Origin: Gemmatimonadaceae bacterium
GTDB taxonomy: Bacteria; Gemmatimonadota; Gemmatimonadetes; Gemmatimonadales; Gemmatimonadaceae
Reading direction: 5' to 3'
Assembly (NCBI GenBank): GCA_020852815.1
Contig: JADZAN010000046.1
Location: 232,184-296,183, forward strand
DNA length: 64,000 nt
Made by a program: the position numbers and the translations under genes. Position 1 is the stretch's first letter. Each line of letters begins with the position of its first letter. This document shows positions 36,244 to 43,950 of the stretch, piece by piece. Under the pieces are notes generated by a model. The model was not told the origin of the DNA and did no database searches. It worked only from the letters and a program-made list of their open reading frames with translations.

Positions 36244-36264
36244 CGTGATTACCATGTAATCACG
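36244..36264. promoter_or_regulatory. Perfect palindromic operator of mazEF
   Basis: Arms CGTGATTAC (36244-36252) and GTAATCACG (36256-36264) flank CAT, giving a perfect 9+3+9 palindrome. It abuts the mazE ribosome site GGAGG at 36264-36268, 11 bp before the ATG. This position fits autoregulation by the MazE antitoxin or MazEF complex. The AT-rich core stands out against the GC-rich surroundings. Confidence 0.85.
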
Positions 36265-36274
36265 GAGGTGACCC

Positions 36275-36526
36275 ATGAAGACGCGGATCGTGCGCATCGG
36301 CAATTCCCAGGGCGTTCGGCTCCCTCGTCCGCTGCTCGAGACCGCCGGCCTGGGCGAAGACGTCGTGCTGCGCGCTGCGCCCGGTCGGATTGTGATCGAA
36401 GCCGCGCGCGCTCCGCGCTCCGGCTGGGCCGACGCCGCCAAGGCCATGCACGCGGCCGTCGACGACGTCTTGCTCGACGCCCCCAACGCGACTCGCTTTG
36501 ACCGCGAGGAGTGGGAATGGCGTTAA
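36275..36526 (+). CDS. mazE: MazE/AbrB-type antitoxin
   Basis: An 83-residue protein with a swapped-hairpin AbrB-type DNA-binding fold: MKTRIVRIGNSQGVRLPRPL contains the family IGNSxGVRLP motif. The C-terminal half (about 45-83) is the acidic, Trp-containing tail (RFDREEWEWR) that would bind the toxin. It overlaps the toxin reading frame by 10 bp. The operator palindrome lies immediately upstream. Confidence 0.9.
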   Translation: MKTRIVRIGNSQGVRLPRPLLETAGLGEDVVLRAAPGRIVIEAARAPRSGWADAAKAMHAAVDDVLLDAPNATRFDREEWEWR

Positions 36527-36845
36527 CGCCGCGCCGGGGCGACGTCCTCCTGGTCGCACTCGATCCGACCCGAGGGAGTGAGATCCAGAAGACGCGCCCC
36601 TGTGTTGTCGTGTCGCCCGACGAACTCAACGGCACCTGCGCACGCTCATCGTCGCCCCGATGACCACATCCGGACAGGCCTATCCGTGGCGGGTCGCCTG
36701 CCGCTTTCAGCGGAAGGACGGTTTCATCGCGCTCGACCAGTTGCGGACGATCGATCGCGAGCGTGTGACCCGAAAGCTCGGGCGCCTAGCCGCTCCCGCT
36801 CTCGGAGCGATGCTGGCGCTGCTGCAGGAACTCTTCGCGCCGTAG
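36517..36845 (+). pseudogene. mazF: MazF/PemK-type mRNA interferase, frameshifted
   Basis: Frame 1 reads MALTPRRGDVLLVALDPTRGSEIQKTRPCVVVSPDELN, a clear MazF start with the P-T-x-G-S-E-x-x-K-x-R-P motif. After N38 (codon 36628-36630) the homology continues in another frame as RHLRTLIVAPMTTSG and YPWRVACRF to the TAG at 36845. Loss of one C from an original AACCGG (now AACGG) near 36630 accounts for the shift. Repaired, the protein would be about 109 residues, normal for MazF. As written, frame 1 ends at 36661-36663 after 48 residues. Either the toxin is genuinely inactivated or this is a sequencing error. Confidence 0.88.
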
Positions 36846-36973
36846 TCACGCGCCGGTGCAAGCCGACATGCATGGGAGCAGTCGTCTCCGAGAGGGACGT
36901 CGCGCTGATCCAGGCATTCGTCTGCCGCGAGCATCCATCGCCCCTCAGCGCACCACCCTGTAGCTTCGCTCGC

Positions 36974-37534
36974 ATGACGACCTACTGCGACGTGGCGCGC
37001 GGCCACGAGTTCCACGGTCCCTATCACGACCGCGAGTACGGCTTCCCCATCACCGACGACAACCGCCTCTTCGAACGCCTGATGCTCGAGGTCAACCAGG
37101 CGGGATTGTCGTGGCTGACGATCCTCAAGAAGCGCCAGCACTTCACGCGCGCCTACCACGATTTCGAGATCGACCGCGTTGCGCGCTACACCGCGCGAGA
37201 TGAGACGCGCCTCCTGGCCGACGCCGGGATCATCCGCAACCGGCTCAAGGTGAAGGCGGCGATCGAGAATGCGCGTCGCATCCAGGCGCTGCAGCAATCA
37301 CACGGCTCGTTCGTTGCCTGGCTCGATGCGCATCACCCGCTGGAGCGCGCCGAGTGGCAGAAGCTGTTCAAGAAGACCTTCGTCTTCACCGGGGGCGAGA
37401 TCGTGCACGAGTTCCTGCTCAGCACGGGCTACCTTCCGGGAGCACACGCCCCCACGTGCCCCATCCACGCCAAGGTCCTGAAGAAGCGCCCGCCGTGGTC
37501 GCGTACCAGTGCCAGCGCTACAGCTCGTCGTTAG
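36974..37534 (+). CDS. tag: DNA-3-methyladenine glycosylase I
   Basis: A 186-residue Tag-family base-excision enzyme. The N-terminus MTTYCDVARGHEF, with YHDREYG next, holds the early zinc ligands (C5 and H18). LMLEVNQAGLSWLTILKKRQHF is the family core, and the late GAHAPTCPIH supplies the second ligand pair. Longer in-frame sequence upstream crosses the mazF region and is rejected. Its last 17 bp overlap the end of the convergent cyclic-nucleotide-binding gene. The TAG stop is embedded in CGTTAGG. Confidence 0.92.
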   Translation: MTTYCDVARGHEFHGPYHDREYGFPITDDNRLFERLMLEVNQAGLSWLTILKKRQHFTRAYHDFEIDRVARYTARDETRLLADAGIIRNRLKVKAAIENARRIQALQQSHGSFVAWLDAHHPLERAEWQKLFKKTFVFTGGEIVHEFLLSTGYLPGAHAPTCPIHAKVLKKRPPWSRTSASATARR

Positions 37535-38183
37535 GCCCGGCGTCCGTGTGTGCGGCGTGCGATTCGGGACCGCCGCGATCGACGTGCGCTTCCCGCGCAT
37601 CCCGCGCATCCCGCGCATCACGCGCATCACGCGCATCACGCGCGTGCACCTCGAGATGGTCGACGAGCGTCCCGGTGGTCTGACGCAGGAGTTGCGACAC
37701 CGCTTCGGCCACCATGAGCGTGAACTTGAGCGCGATGTCCGGGCGCGCCTCGCACATCTCGTCGAAGTCGTCGCGCGAGAGCACGAGGATGTCGGTCTGC
37801 TCGGTGGCGACCGCGGTCGCCGAGCGCGCCGCGCCGTCGATCAACGACATCTCGCCGACCATCTTCCCTTCGGTGAGGTGCGCGACGGTGCGCAGCTTCT
37901 GCGACGAGTCCCCCTTCCGGATCTCGAGCGCTCCCGCGGTGATGATCGCGGCAAAGGCGTCGTGGTCCCCTTCCTTGAAGAGAACGGTCCCGGCCGGGAG
38001 CCGGAAGTACTCGAGGTAGAGCCCGATCCCTTCCTCTTCCTTCCACGACAAGCGGTGCGCCCACCGCGTCGCGTCGAGGCGCTCGGCGCGCTCGCGGGGC
38101 GTGGACGAGAGCAACAGGGCGCCGCGGTGCTGCAGCGTCTGTCGCGCAGGCGGTTTCGGCGGAACGATGCTGATCCGGCTCAT
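37518..38183 (-). CDS. Cyclic-nucleotide-binding domain protein with a repeat-encoded tail
   Basis: A 221-residue protein with one cNMP-binding domain at about 55-165 (FRLPAGTVLFKEGDHDAF, GEMSLIDGAARSATAVA). PGTVLFKEGD and the GE-x-x-L-x-x-x-x-R-x-A-T phosphate-binding cassette are visible. No DNA-binding helix-turn-helix follows, so it is not a CRP-type regulator. The C-terminal tail is a run of ARD repeats encoded by the 9-bp array at 37593-37646, ending near the tag stop on the other strand. Function unknown; it may sense a nucleotide and bind a partner. Confidence 0.82.
   Translation of the reverse strand: MSRISIVPPKPPARQTLQHRGALLLSSTPRERAERLDATRWAHRLSWKEEEGIGLYLEYFRLPAGTVLFKEGDHDAFAAIITAGALEIRKGDSSQKLRTVAHLTEGKMVGEMSLIDGAARSATAVATEQTDILVLSRDDFDEMCEARPDIALKFTLMVAEAVSQLLRQTTGTLVDHLEVHARDARDARDARDARDAREAHVDRGGPESHAAHTDAGPNDEL
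37593..37646. repeat. Six 9-bp units (MCGCGCATC) inside the cNMP-binding gene
   Basis: Units read CCGCGCATC three times, ACGCGCATC twice and ACGCGCGTG once. Read on the minus strand they encode an Ala-Arg-Asp tripeptide repeat in the C-terminal tail, so copy-number change would not shift the frame. Confidence 0.88.
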
Positions 38184-38299
38184 CGCGTCTGAGTATCGGC
38201 CGCTCGGCCGCCGGCGTTAACGCACGGCGCGGGGGGTGGTGGGATGGGGGGGACCGGTCGCCCGGGGAGGCGCCGGTGCCCCGCCAGGGGCGAATCGCC

Positions 38300-41200
38300 C
38301 TACTTCACCCTGGCCACCAGCCCCGCCAGTTCGCGCAGCGCCGCCGCCGACGCCAGCCGCACCTGCGACGTGGGGGCGTAGTCGGCGCCGTCAACCGTAT
38401 CGAGGAGCTGCGCCAGGCTCCCGCTCACGCGGGCGAGCGACGGGGCGCCGCGCGGCGCGAAGAAGCCCCCTCCGCTCCCGATCAACGTCCCCAGCTCCTG
38501 CACGCGCGCCGTGTTCCCCGCGGTGCGCGCCGCGTCTTGCAGCTGTCGAGCACGGGCCATGGCGTCGGCTGCCCGCCCAATCCCCGCGTGCAGCTCCATC
38601 GCCAGCGCGTGCTGCGCCACGATCCCCGCCGCCGGCGTCTTCACGCGCGGGTCCATGCGCACCACCAGCGGCTGCGTGAGTGTTGTCCCATCGACCGTGA
38701 GCCGCACCGTGTAGCGCCCCGGCGCCACGAAGGGGCCCAACGGCTCCGGCACTCCCTGGCCCGGCACCGACGAGATGGGGAAGGAGAACGACTCCACCCT
38801 GGGACGCGGGTGGCGCAGGTCCCACACGAAGCGGTGCAACCCGGGCTCGGGGCTCAGCACCGGCGACGGACGGATCCACCAGTCCGGCCAGTGCCCCTCG
38901 GCGCGCGGGTCGGGATCGGCGTTCAGTCCCTTCTCGTAGCGCCGTACCACCGTGCCGGCGGCGTCGACGACTTCGAGCGATAGCGACGACGCCGCCCCCT
39001 TGAGCCAGTAGTGCAGCACGGCGCCATCGGGCGGGTTCACGGCGCGCGGCTCGTCAGGCGGGAGCGGAGTGTCGGTGTACATCGAGAAGCGCACGCGCGT
39101 CGCCTCGCCAGGCGCAAAGAGATGCGCCGCCTTCTGCGTGGGCCTGTCGGCCAGCTCGCGCAGCGGCGTGATGTCGTCGAGGATCCAGAAGCCGCGCCCG
39201 TGCGTTGCCACCACCAGGTCGTTGTCCTTGATGACGAGGTCGCGGATGGAGGTGGCCGGCATCTTCCCCTGCAGCGGCTCCCAGTGATCGCCGTCGTCGA
39301 ACGAGACCCAGACCCTGGTCTCGCTCCCGGCAAAGAGCAGTCCTTTTCGCTTCGGGTCCTCGCGCACCGCGTTGATTGTCGCGCCGCTGTCGATCCCGTT
39401 CACGATGCGCGTCCAGCTCTTCCCGCCGTCGTGCGTGCGGAAGATGTGCGGCCGCAGGTCGTCGAGGCGCAGCGTGTTCACGGCCGCGTACGCCGTGAGC
39501 GTGTCGAAGTGCCCCGCATCCATCAGCGAGACCTTGGCCCACGGCACCAGCTCTGGCGGCGTGACATTCTTCCATGTGCGCCCGCCGTTCATCGTCACGT
39601 GAATGAGGCCGTCGTCCGACCCGGCCCAGATCACGTTCTCGCGACGGTAGCTCGGTGCAATCGTGTAGACCACGCCCGGATGCCGCATCGTCGCGCTGCG
39701 CTCCCCTGCGTACTTCCCCACGCTGGCCGGGACAATCGAGTCCTTGCGCGTGAGGTCGGGCGAGATTTCGCTCCAGCTGTTCCCGCCGTTGGTCGTTTGC
39801 CAGATGGTGTTGGCGCCGAAGTAGAGCTTGCGCGGGTTGGTCGGCGCAAACAGGATGGGCGCCGTACGCAGCATTCGGTAGTTGGGGTCGCGGAACGGCT
39901 TGGGGGCAACGTTCTGCGTCTGCCCGGTGCGATAGTCGAACCTGGTCACCTTCCCGCCGTACATGATGTTGGGGTCGAGCGGGTCGGGGGCGACGTAGCC
40001 GTATTCCTCCACGCCAACGGGGCGCCACTCGCGGAAGGTGAGCTGCCCGTCGTTGCCGCGGCTCTGCACGCACGCCGACCCCGACTCCTGCTGCCCGCCG
40101 CACACGCGATACGGGAAGGAGTTGTCGGTGGTGACATGGTAGAACTGCGCCGTGGGCTGGTTGTACCACGAACTCCAGCTCTCGCCGCCGTTCACCGTGA
40201 TGATCGCCCCCTGGTCGGCGGCTATGAGGAGGATGTCGGGATTGTCCGGATTGATCCAGATACGATGGTAGTCATCGCCGCCAGGTGCACCGCGAATCAT
40301 CTTCCAGTTCACGCCGGCGTCGGTCGACTTCCACACCACGATGCTGCCGCTGTACACGATGTCCGCATTCTTCGGGTCGACCTTCACCTCGGCGAAGTCG
40401 GAGCCGCGGTTGTGCACGCGTTCGTCCGTCGACGTCTTCATCCATGACGCACCCGCATCGTCGGACCGATAGATCCCGCTCCTGTCGCCGGCATCGACCG
40501 TGACGAAGAGACGGCTCGCGCGGCTCGGCGCGATCGCGATCCCGATGCGCCCCAACCCCTCGGCCGGCGTCGGGAGCCCGTTCATGATCTTCGTCCACGT
40601 GTCGCCGCCGTCCGTCGTCTTGAAGAGCCCCGACCCCGGCCCCTGCCACACCCCGTTCTCCCACGGCCCCTGTCGCGCCTCCCACAGCGCGGCATAGAGC
40701 GTGTTGGGATCGTCCGGCGACATCACCACGTCAATTGCGCCGGTGTTCTCGTCGGGGCCGAGGACCTTCTTGAACGTGCGAGCGCCATCGAGCGATCGAT
40801 AGAGGCCGCGTTCCTCGTTAGGGCCGTACGGGTGACCGAGTACCGCGACGAAGAGGCGGTCCGGATTGCGCGGGTCGATCACGATCTGTGGGATCTGCTG
40901 ACCGTTTCGCAGCCCCAGGTGCGTCCAGCTCTTCCCCGCGTCGGTGCTCTTGTAGATCCCGTCGCCGGTGGAGAGGTCGGGGCGTTGCAGCCCTTCGCCA
41001 CTCCCGATGTAGATGATGTTCGGATCGCTCGGCGCCACCGCCAGCGCGCCGATCGAGCCGCTCGGCTGTCCGTCGAAGATCGGGTTCCAGGTGCGCCCGT
41101 AGTCTGTCGTGCGCCAGGCCCCGCCGTTCACCGCGGCGATGTAGAAGACGTTAGGCTGCTGCCGGACGCCAGTTGCCGCCTTCGTGCGCCCGGCGCGGAA

Positions 41201-41437
41201 CGGACCGATGTGCCGCCACGCGAGTTCCCGGAACAGGGGCGACGTTGGCGCCTGCGCGCCCAGGCGCGAGGCCAACAGCGACGAGGGCGGCGATGCCGGC
41301 GCCAGCGAGATGGCGAGAGCACTCGCGGCGACGAGTCGGACAACCGGCGCTGCGGAGTGACGTCGGAGCGACGGACGCGTGAGGCGCGTGAGGCGCGTGG
41401 GGCGCGTGGGGCGCGTGGCGAGCGAGGAGAACGACAT
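38300..41437 (-). CDS. Secreted sortilin/BNR-repeat (VPS10-like) propeller protein
   Basis: A 1045-residue exported protein. After a signal region (LVAASALAISLAPASPPSSL, cleavage near AQA) the body is built of BNR/Asp-box repeats: SxDxGxxWxxL patterns such as STDAGKSWTHL, TTDGGDTWTKI, SDDAGASWMK, STDAGVNWKMI and TTNGGNSWSEI. These give one or two multi-bladed propellers over about 60-780, followed by a beta-sandwich-like region and a helical end. Such proteins are abundant in Gemmatimonadota and Bacteroidota; function is not established. The leader contains RPTRPTRLTRLTRP, encoded by the 9-bp array at 41374. The start at 41437 is chosen over an upstream ATG at 41524. Confidence 0.85.
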   Translation of the reverse strand: MSFSSLATRPTRPTRLTRLTRPSLRRHSAAPVVRLVAASALAISLAPASPPSSLLASRLGAQAPTSPLFRELAWRHIGPFRAGRTKAATGVRQQPNVFYIAAVNGGAWRTTDYGRTWNPIFDGQPSGSIGALAVAPSDPNIIYIGSGEGLQRPDLSTGDGIYKSTDAGKSWTHLGLRNGQQIPQIVIDPRNPDRLFVAVLGHPYGPNEERGLYRSLDGARTFKKVLGPDENTGAIDVVMSPDDPNTLYAALWEARQGPWENGVWQGPGSGLFKTTDGGDTWTKIMNGLPTPAEGLGRIGIAIAPSRASRLFVTVDAGDRSGIYRSDDAGASWMKTSTDERVHNRGSDFAEVKVDPKNADIVYSGSIVVWKSTDAGVNWKMIRGAPGGDDYHRIWINPDNPDILLIAADQGAIITVNGGESWSSWYNQPTAQFYHVTTDNSFPYRVCGGQQESGSACVQSRGNDGQLTFREWRPVGVEEYGYVAPDPLDPNIMYGGKVTRFDYRTGQTQNVAPKPFRDPNYRMLRTAPILFAPTNPRKLYFGANTIWQTTNGGNSWSEISPDLTRKDSIVPASVGKYAGERSATMRHPGVVYTIAPSYRRENVIWAGSDDGLIHVTMNGGRTWKNVTPPELVPWAKVSLMDAGHFDTLTAYAAVNTLRLDDLRPHIFRTHDGGKSWTRIVNGIDSGATINAVREDPKRKGLLFAGSETRVWVSFDDGDHWEPLQGKMPATSIRDLVIKDNDLVVATHGRGFWILDDITPLRELADRPTQKAAHLFAPGEATRVRFSMYTDTPLPPDEPRAVNPPDGAVLHYWLKGAASSLSLEVVDAAGTVVRRYEKGLNADPDPRAEGHWPDWWIRPSPVLSPEPGLHRFVWDLRHPRPRVESFSFPISSVPGQGVPEPLGPFVAPGRYTVRLTVDGTTLTQPLVVRMDPRVKTPAAGIVAQHALAMELHAGIGRAADAMARARQLQDAARTAGNTARVQELGTLIGSGGGFFAPRGAPSLARVSGSLAQLLDTVDGADYAPTSQVRLASAAALRELAGLVARVK
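41374..41418. repeat. Five 9-bp units (GRCGCGTGR) in the start of the BNR-repeat gene
   Basis: Units read GACGCGTGA, GGCGCGTGA and GGCGCGTGG three times. Read on the minus strand they encode Thr-Arg-Pro/Leu tripeptides immediately before the signal peptide. The unit is related to the nonamer at 37593. Confidence 0.85.
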
Positions 41438-41575
41438 TGCTGGGGCGCGGAGTGGGAGGCGCGGCAGGCGGATGCGGAATGAACGCGTCGTCGACCCGAG
41501 TGCGTGCGCGAACGACGCCTCCATTTCTTACGTGCCACGCCCCTTCACCGCTAGACGGGATGCCCCGCCGGCGCG

Positions 41576-42232
41576 TCAGTCCAGCGACGTCTTCGCGTCT
41601 CCACGTGCGTCCTTGAGGCGCCGCAGCGCCGAGCGCGCCCCGTCCGCCTCTCGCGTCCCCGGAAAGCGCTCGGCGATGCGCCGCAGCTCGACCAGGGCGC
41701 GCCCGTCGTCACCTAACGGGCCGAGGTACAGGTCCGCCAGGCGCTGCGTGGCGTACAGTTCGTCTTCGCGCGATGTCGCCACGCGCCGCACCGCGGCGAA
41801 CAGTTCGGCGGCGCGCGGCGCGTGCCCCGCCCGCACGTGCAACTCCGCCGCCTGGCGCAGCGCGCGCACGTTCTCCGGCTGCTCGCGGACCGTCGCCTCG
41901 TATGCCTCGATGGCGCCGGCCACATCCCCCGTCGCCTCGAGCGCGTCGTGGGCGGAGAACGACGGCTCGTACGGCGTGCTGTTGCCGCTGGGATGGACGA
42001 AGGCGGCGAGTGCGCGCGCGCTCCCGTCGGCGATCCCGGTGCTCACGTAGCGCACGATGAGTCCCGCGACCGCCCCGACCACGAGCCCGGACAAGAGGAG
42101 CCACCCGCCCCGCACTCCAACGAGATACCCGAGCGGGACGCCGACCAGCCCGAAGATGAGCGCCAGCACGCCGCCGACGATCCTCCCTTTCGCCGTGGTG
42201 GCGTGGTCGACGGTGCTAGGTCCCCGTGCCAT
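41576..42232 (-). CDS. Membrane protein with a TPR-like tail
   Basis: A 218-residue protein starting MARGPSTVDHATTAKG. Two closely spaced hydrophobic helices (about 17-62, VGGVLALIFGLVGVPLGYL and GWLLLSGLVVGAVAGLIV) form a hairpin. The remainder (about 95-218) looks like two or three TPR-type helix pairs (ALEATGDVAGAIEAYEATVREQPENVRALRQAAEL, then DELYATQRLADLYLG). The alternative upstream ATG at 42322 would translate the relic sequence described near 42266 and is rejected. No family was recognised. Confidence 0.7.
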   Translation of the reverse strand: MARGPSTVDHATTAKGRIVGGVLALIFGLVGVPLGYLVGVRGGWLLLSGLVVGAVAGLIVRYVSTGIADGSARALAAFVHPSGNSTPYEPSFSAHDALEATGDVAGAIEAYEATVREQPENVRALRQAAELHVRAGHAPRAAELFAAVRRVATSREDELYATQRLADLYLGPLGDDGRALVELRRIAERFPGTREADGARSALRRLKDARGDAKTSLD

Positions 42233-42265
42233 GCTCGTCAGGCGCAACCACGGTGGACGAACCGG

Positions 42266-42380
42266 GCGTCCCGCGCGCGTCGATCGGCCCCAGCGAGAGG
42301 GCAAGTTCGTCGGTGTATCCAAGGAGAATCGTCTGCAGCGGTCGACGGGATGCGTCCCGGGATCATCCGGTGCACGTGAT
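42266..42380. pseudogene. Decayed partial copy of the DUF4105 gene
   Basis: About 115 bp match the sense-antisense sequence of the intact DUF4105 gene at 43192-43305 with high identity (roughly 85-90% by eye), including GTCCCGCGCGCGTCGATC, CCCAGCGAGAGGG and CCGGGATCATCCGGT blocks. A shared CGTCAGGCGCAA lies just upstream of each copy (42236 and 43069). The copy has lost its frame. It sits about 0.93 kb from the intact copy, with the lower-GC lipoprotein region between them. Confidence 0.8.
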
Positions 42381-42398
42381 GGCTCACTCAGCGGCCCA

Positions 42399-42836
42399 CT
42401 ACACTTTCGTCAGGGTGGTTCTGAGCGTGAACCCGTCGCGTTGAAGGCGCGGGCAACCATCGCCAAGCCGGTTGTAGTCTGCGGTGAAGTTGACCGTTCG
42501 TGCGTGAAAGCCAGGCGCGCTGATCGTCATTTCATATGGCCCCTCGCTCGATGCAAAGCCGCATGTCACGACACAGCGCACTGCATCACCCTCAACGGTC
42601 GCCTGCCGAACGGGCGCACGAGCTGGGTCAACAAGGGACGTAGCCAACAGAGGGGGAAAGTCGCCATAACGCACGTTGCTGACAAAGACCACGGGAACCG
42701 GAGCTCCGGACGCAGAATCGGCGACAAGTTCTACCGTTATGAGCGGTTCAGCCGCCTGAATTGCGCATGCCTCATCACCTGTCAGGCTGCAAGCGCCCAA
42801 TGTACTTGCGACCACGAATGGGGTTAAGCATCTCAT
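42399..42836 (-). CDS. Small putative lipoprotein
   Basis: A 145-residue protein starting MRCLTPFVVASTLGACS, with a good lipobox LGAC (Cys 16). The mature part is beta-rich with several Cys (DEACAIQ, CVVTCGF, GDGCPRL) and resembles a carboxypeptidase-regulatory-like sandwich (YEMTISAPGFHARTVNF), though the match is loose. The base composition is visibly lower in GC than neighbours. It lies between a decayed and an intact copy of the DUF4105 sequence. Probably recently acquired or rearranged. Confidence 0.6.
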   Translation of the reverse strand: MRCLTPFVVASTLGACSLTGDEACAIQAAEPLITVELVADSASGAPVPVVFVSNVRYGDFPPLLATSLVDPARAPVRQATVEGDAVRCVVTCGFASSEGPYEMTISAPGFHARTVNFTADYNRLGDGCPRLQRDGFTLRTTLTKV

Positions 42837-43048
42837 GATAGAGCCGGCCTCCGAAGTGATTCGAACCCGCAGGTAGTGTGTCAGGTACACAAGGCACCAC
42901 CTGGTCACTCGAGACTGATGTCTTCTGGTCACGCTCCAGGCTGTCATGCATCACAGCATGATTGCCCGCGGCCACCGCTGTACCGAGACTATTCACGGTA
43001 TCCTTGGCAAATGCAATGCCTTCGGACGAGAACTTCCGGGACGGCACG

Positions 43049-43948
43049 CTAACGCCCCGCCGCACTATCGTCAGGCGCAAACTCTGCCGGAGAGCCGCTC
43101 ATCTCGCGCCGGATAGCACGCGAGAAGTCCTCGCCCTCCCTGGCCTGGCGCGCCCGCTCGTTGATGCGAAAGCGCGCCCGCACGTCGTCCAGCGTCCCGC
43201 GCGCGTCGATCAGCCCCAGCGAGAGGGCGAGTTCGTCGGCATAGCCCGGGAGGATGGTCTGCAGCGACGACGGGATGCGCCCCGGGATCATCCGGTTCAC
43301 GTGATCGACGAGGTTGGAGGTGCAGTTGCTGGTGAGCGTGTTGTAGAACTCGGGATGATCCTGCACGCCGTTGGCGCGCTGCAGCATCTCCACGAATAGC
43401 TGGCGTATGCGCGCCTGCGGCGAGGTAATGGGGTAGAGGAAGACATCGTCGCCGTCGAACAGGGCGCGCCGGCCAATGAGGTCGCGTTCTGTTCCCACGA
43501 TGTAGGCCAGCTCGAAGCGCCGCAGCAACCCCGGCACCAGGCCGTAGGTCTCGCCCTTCTCACGCCGCGCCTCGACGGAGATCGACACGAACTGGCCGCC
43601 GCGAAAGCCGAACGAGACAAAGGCGTGCGCCGGCCCGCGCCACGTGGACGAGAACGGAGTCAGGACGAACCACGCCGACTCGATGGAGTCGAGGGAAAAG
43701 CGCTGCTTCACGTAGCCCGGCGTGTACGCGGTACTCGACGTGTAGGCAAAGTCGCGCACGTCGCGAACGGTGACTGCGCTATCGCCCTCGAACGTGGCGC
43801 GCGCCAACCGGGCATGGTCGCCATCCCAGTCTCGCATCGACGAGGGGTGGCGCGGGAGCGCGACAATGACCCACGCCAGCACAGCGAGCAGGGCGGTGGC
43901 GGCCACCACCATCCCCGCGGTGCGCACCACACGGCGCAGCGACGCCAC
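43049..43948 (-). CDS. DUF4105-like membrane-anchored protein
   Basis: A 299-residue protein with one N-terminal membrane helix (about 12-32, GMVVAATALLAVLAWVIVAL). The remainder fits the DUF4105 pattern: AHAFVSFGFRGGQFVSISVEARREKGETYG, VGTERDLIGRR and the YNTLTSNCTSNLVDHVNR block with an invariant-looking Cys/Asn pair. DUF4105 has features of a NlpC/LRAT-like papain fold, so an amidase or peptidase role is possible. The GTG at 43948 follows the symporter stop by 2 bp. Part of this gene is duplicated as a relic at 42266. Confidence 0.72.
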   Translation of the reverse strand: MASLRRVVRTAGMVVAATALLAVLAWVIVALPRHPSSMRDWDGDHARLARATFEGDSAVTVRDVRDFAYTSSTAYTPGYVKQRFSLDSIESAWFVLTPFSSTWRGPAHAFVSFGFRGGQFVSISVEARREKGETYGLVPGLLRRFELAYIVGTERDLIGRRALFDGDDVFLYPITSPQARIRQLFVEMLQRANGVQDHPEFYNTLTSNCTSNLVDHVNRMIPGRIPSSLQTILPGYADELALSLGLIDARGTLDDVRARFRINERARQAREGEDFSRAIRREMSGSPAEFAPDDSAAGR

Positions 43949-43950
43949 CG

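Noticed and set aside
36842..36973. An N-terminal extension of tag into the mazF end
   Set aside because: The extension contains no conserved sequence; the Tag family begins at the Cys-containing MTTYCDVA.
42857..42867. A tRNA T-loop-like GGTTCGAATC on the minus strand
   Set aside because: The flanking bases do not form a T-stem, and no anticodon arm, D-arm or acceptor stem surrounds it.
42775..43080. A 101-residue minus-strand frame between the lipoprotein and the DUF4105 gene
   Set aside because: It overlaps both neighbours in other frames and shows no domain or signal peptide. It may be degraded sequence of the island rather than a gene.
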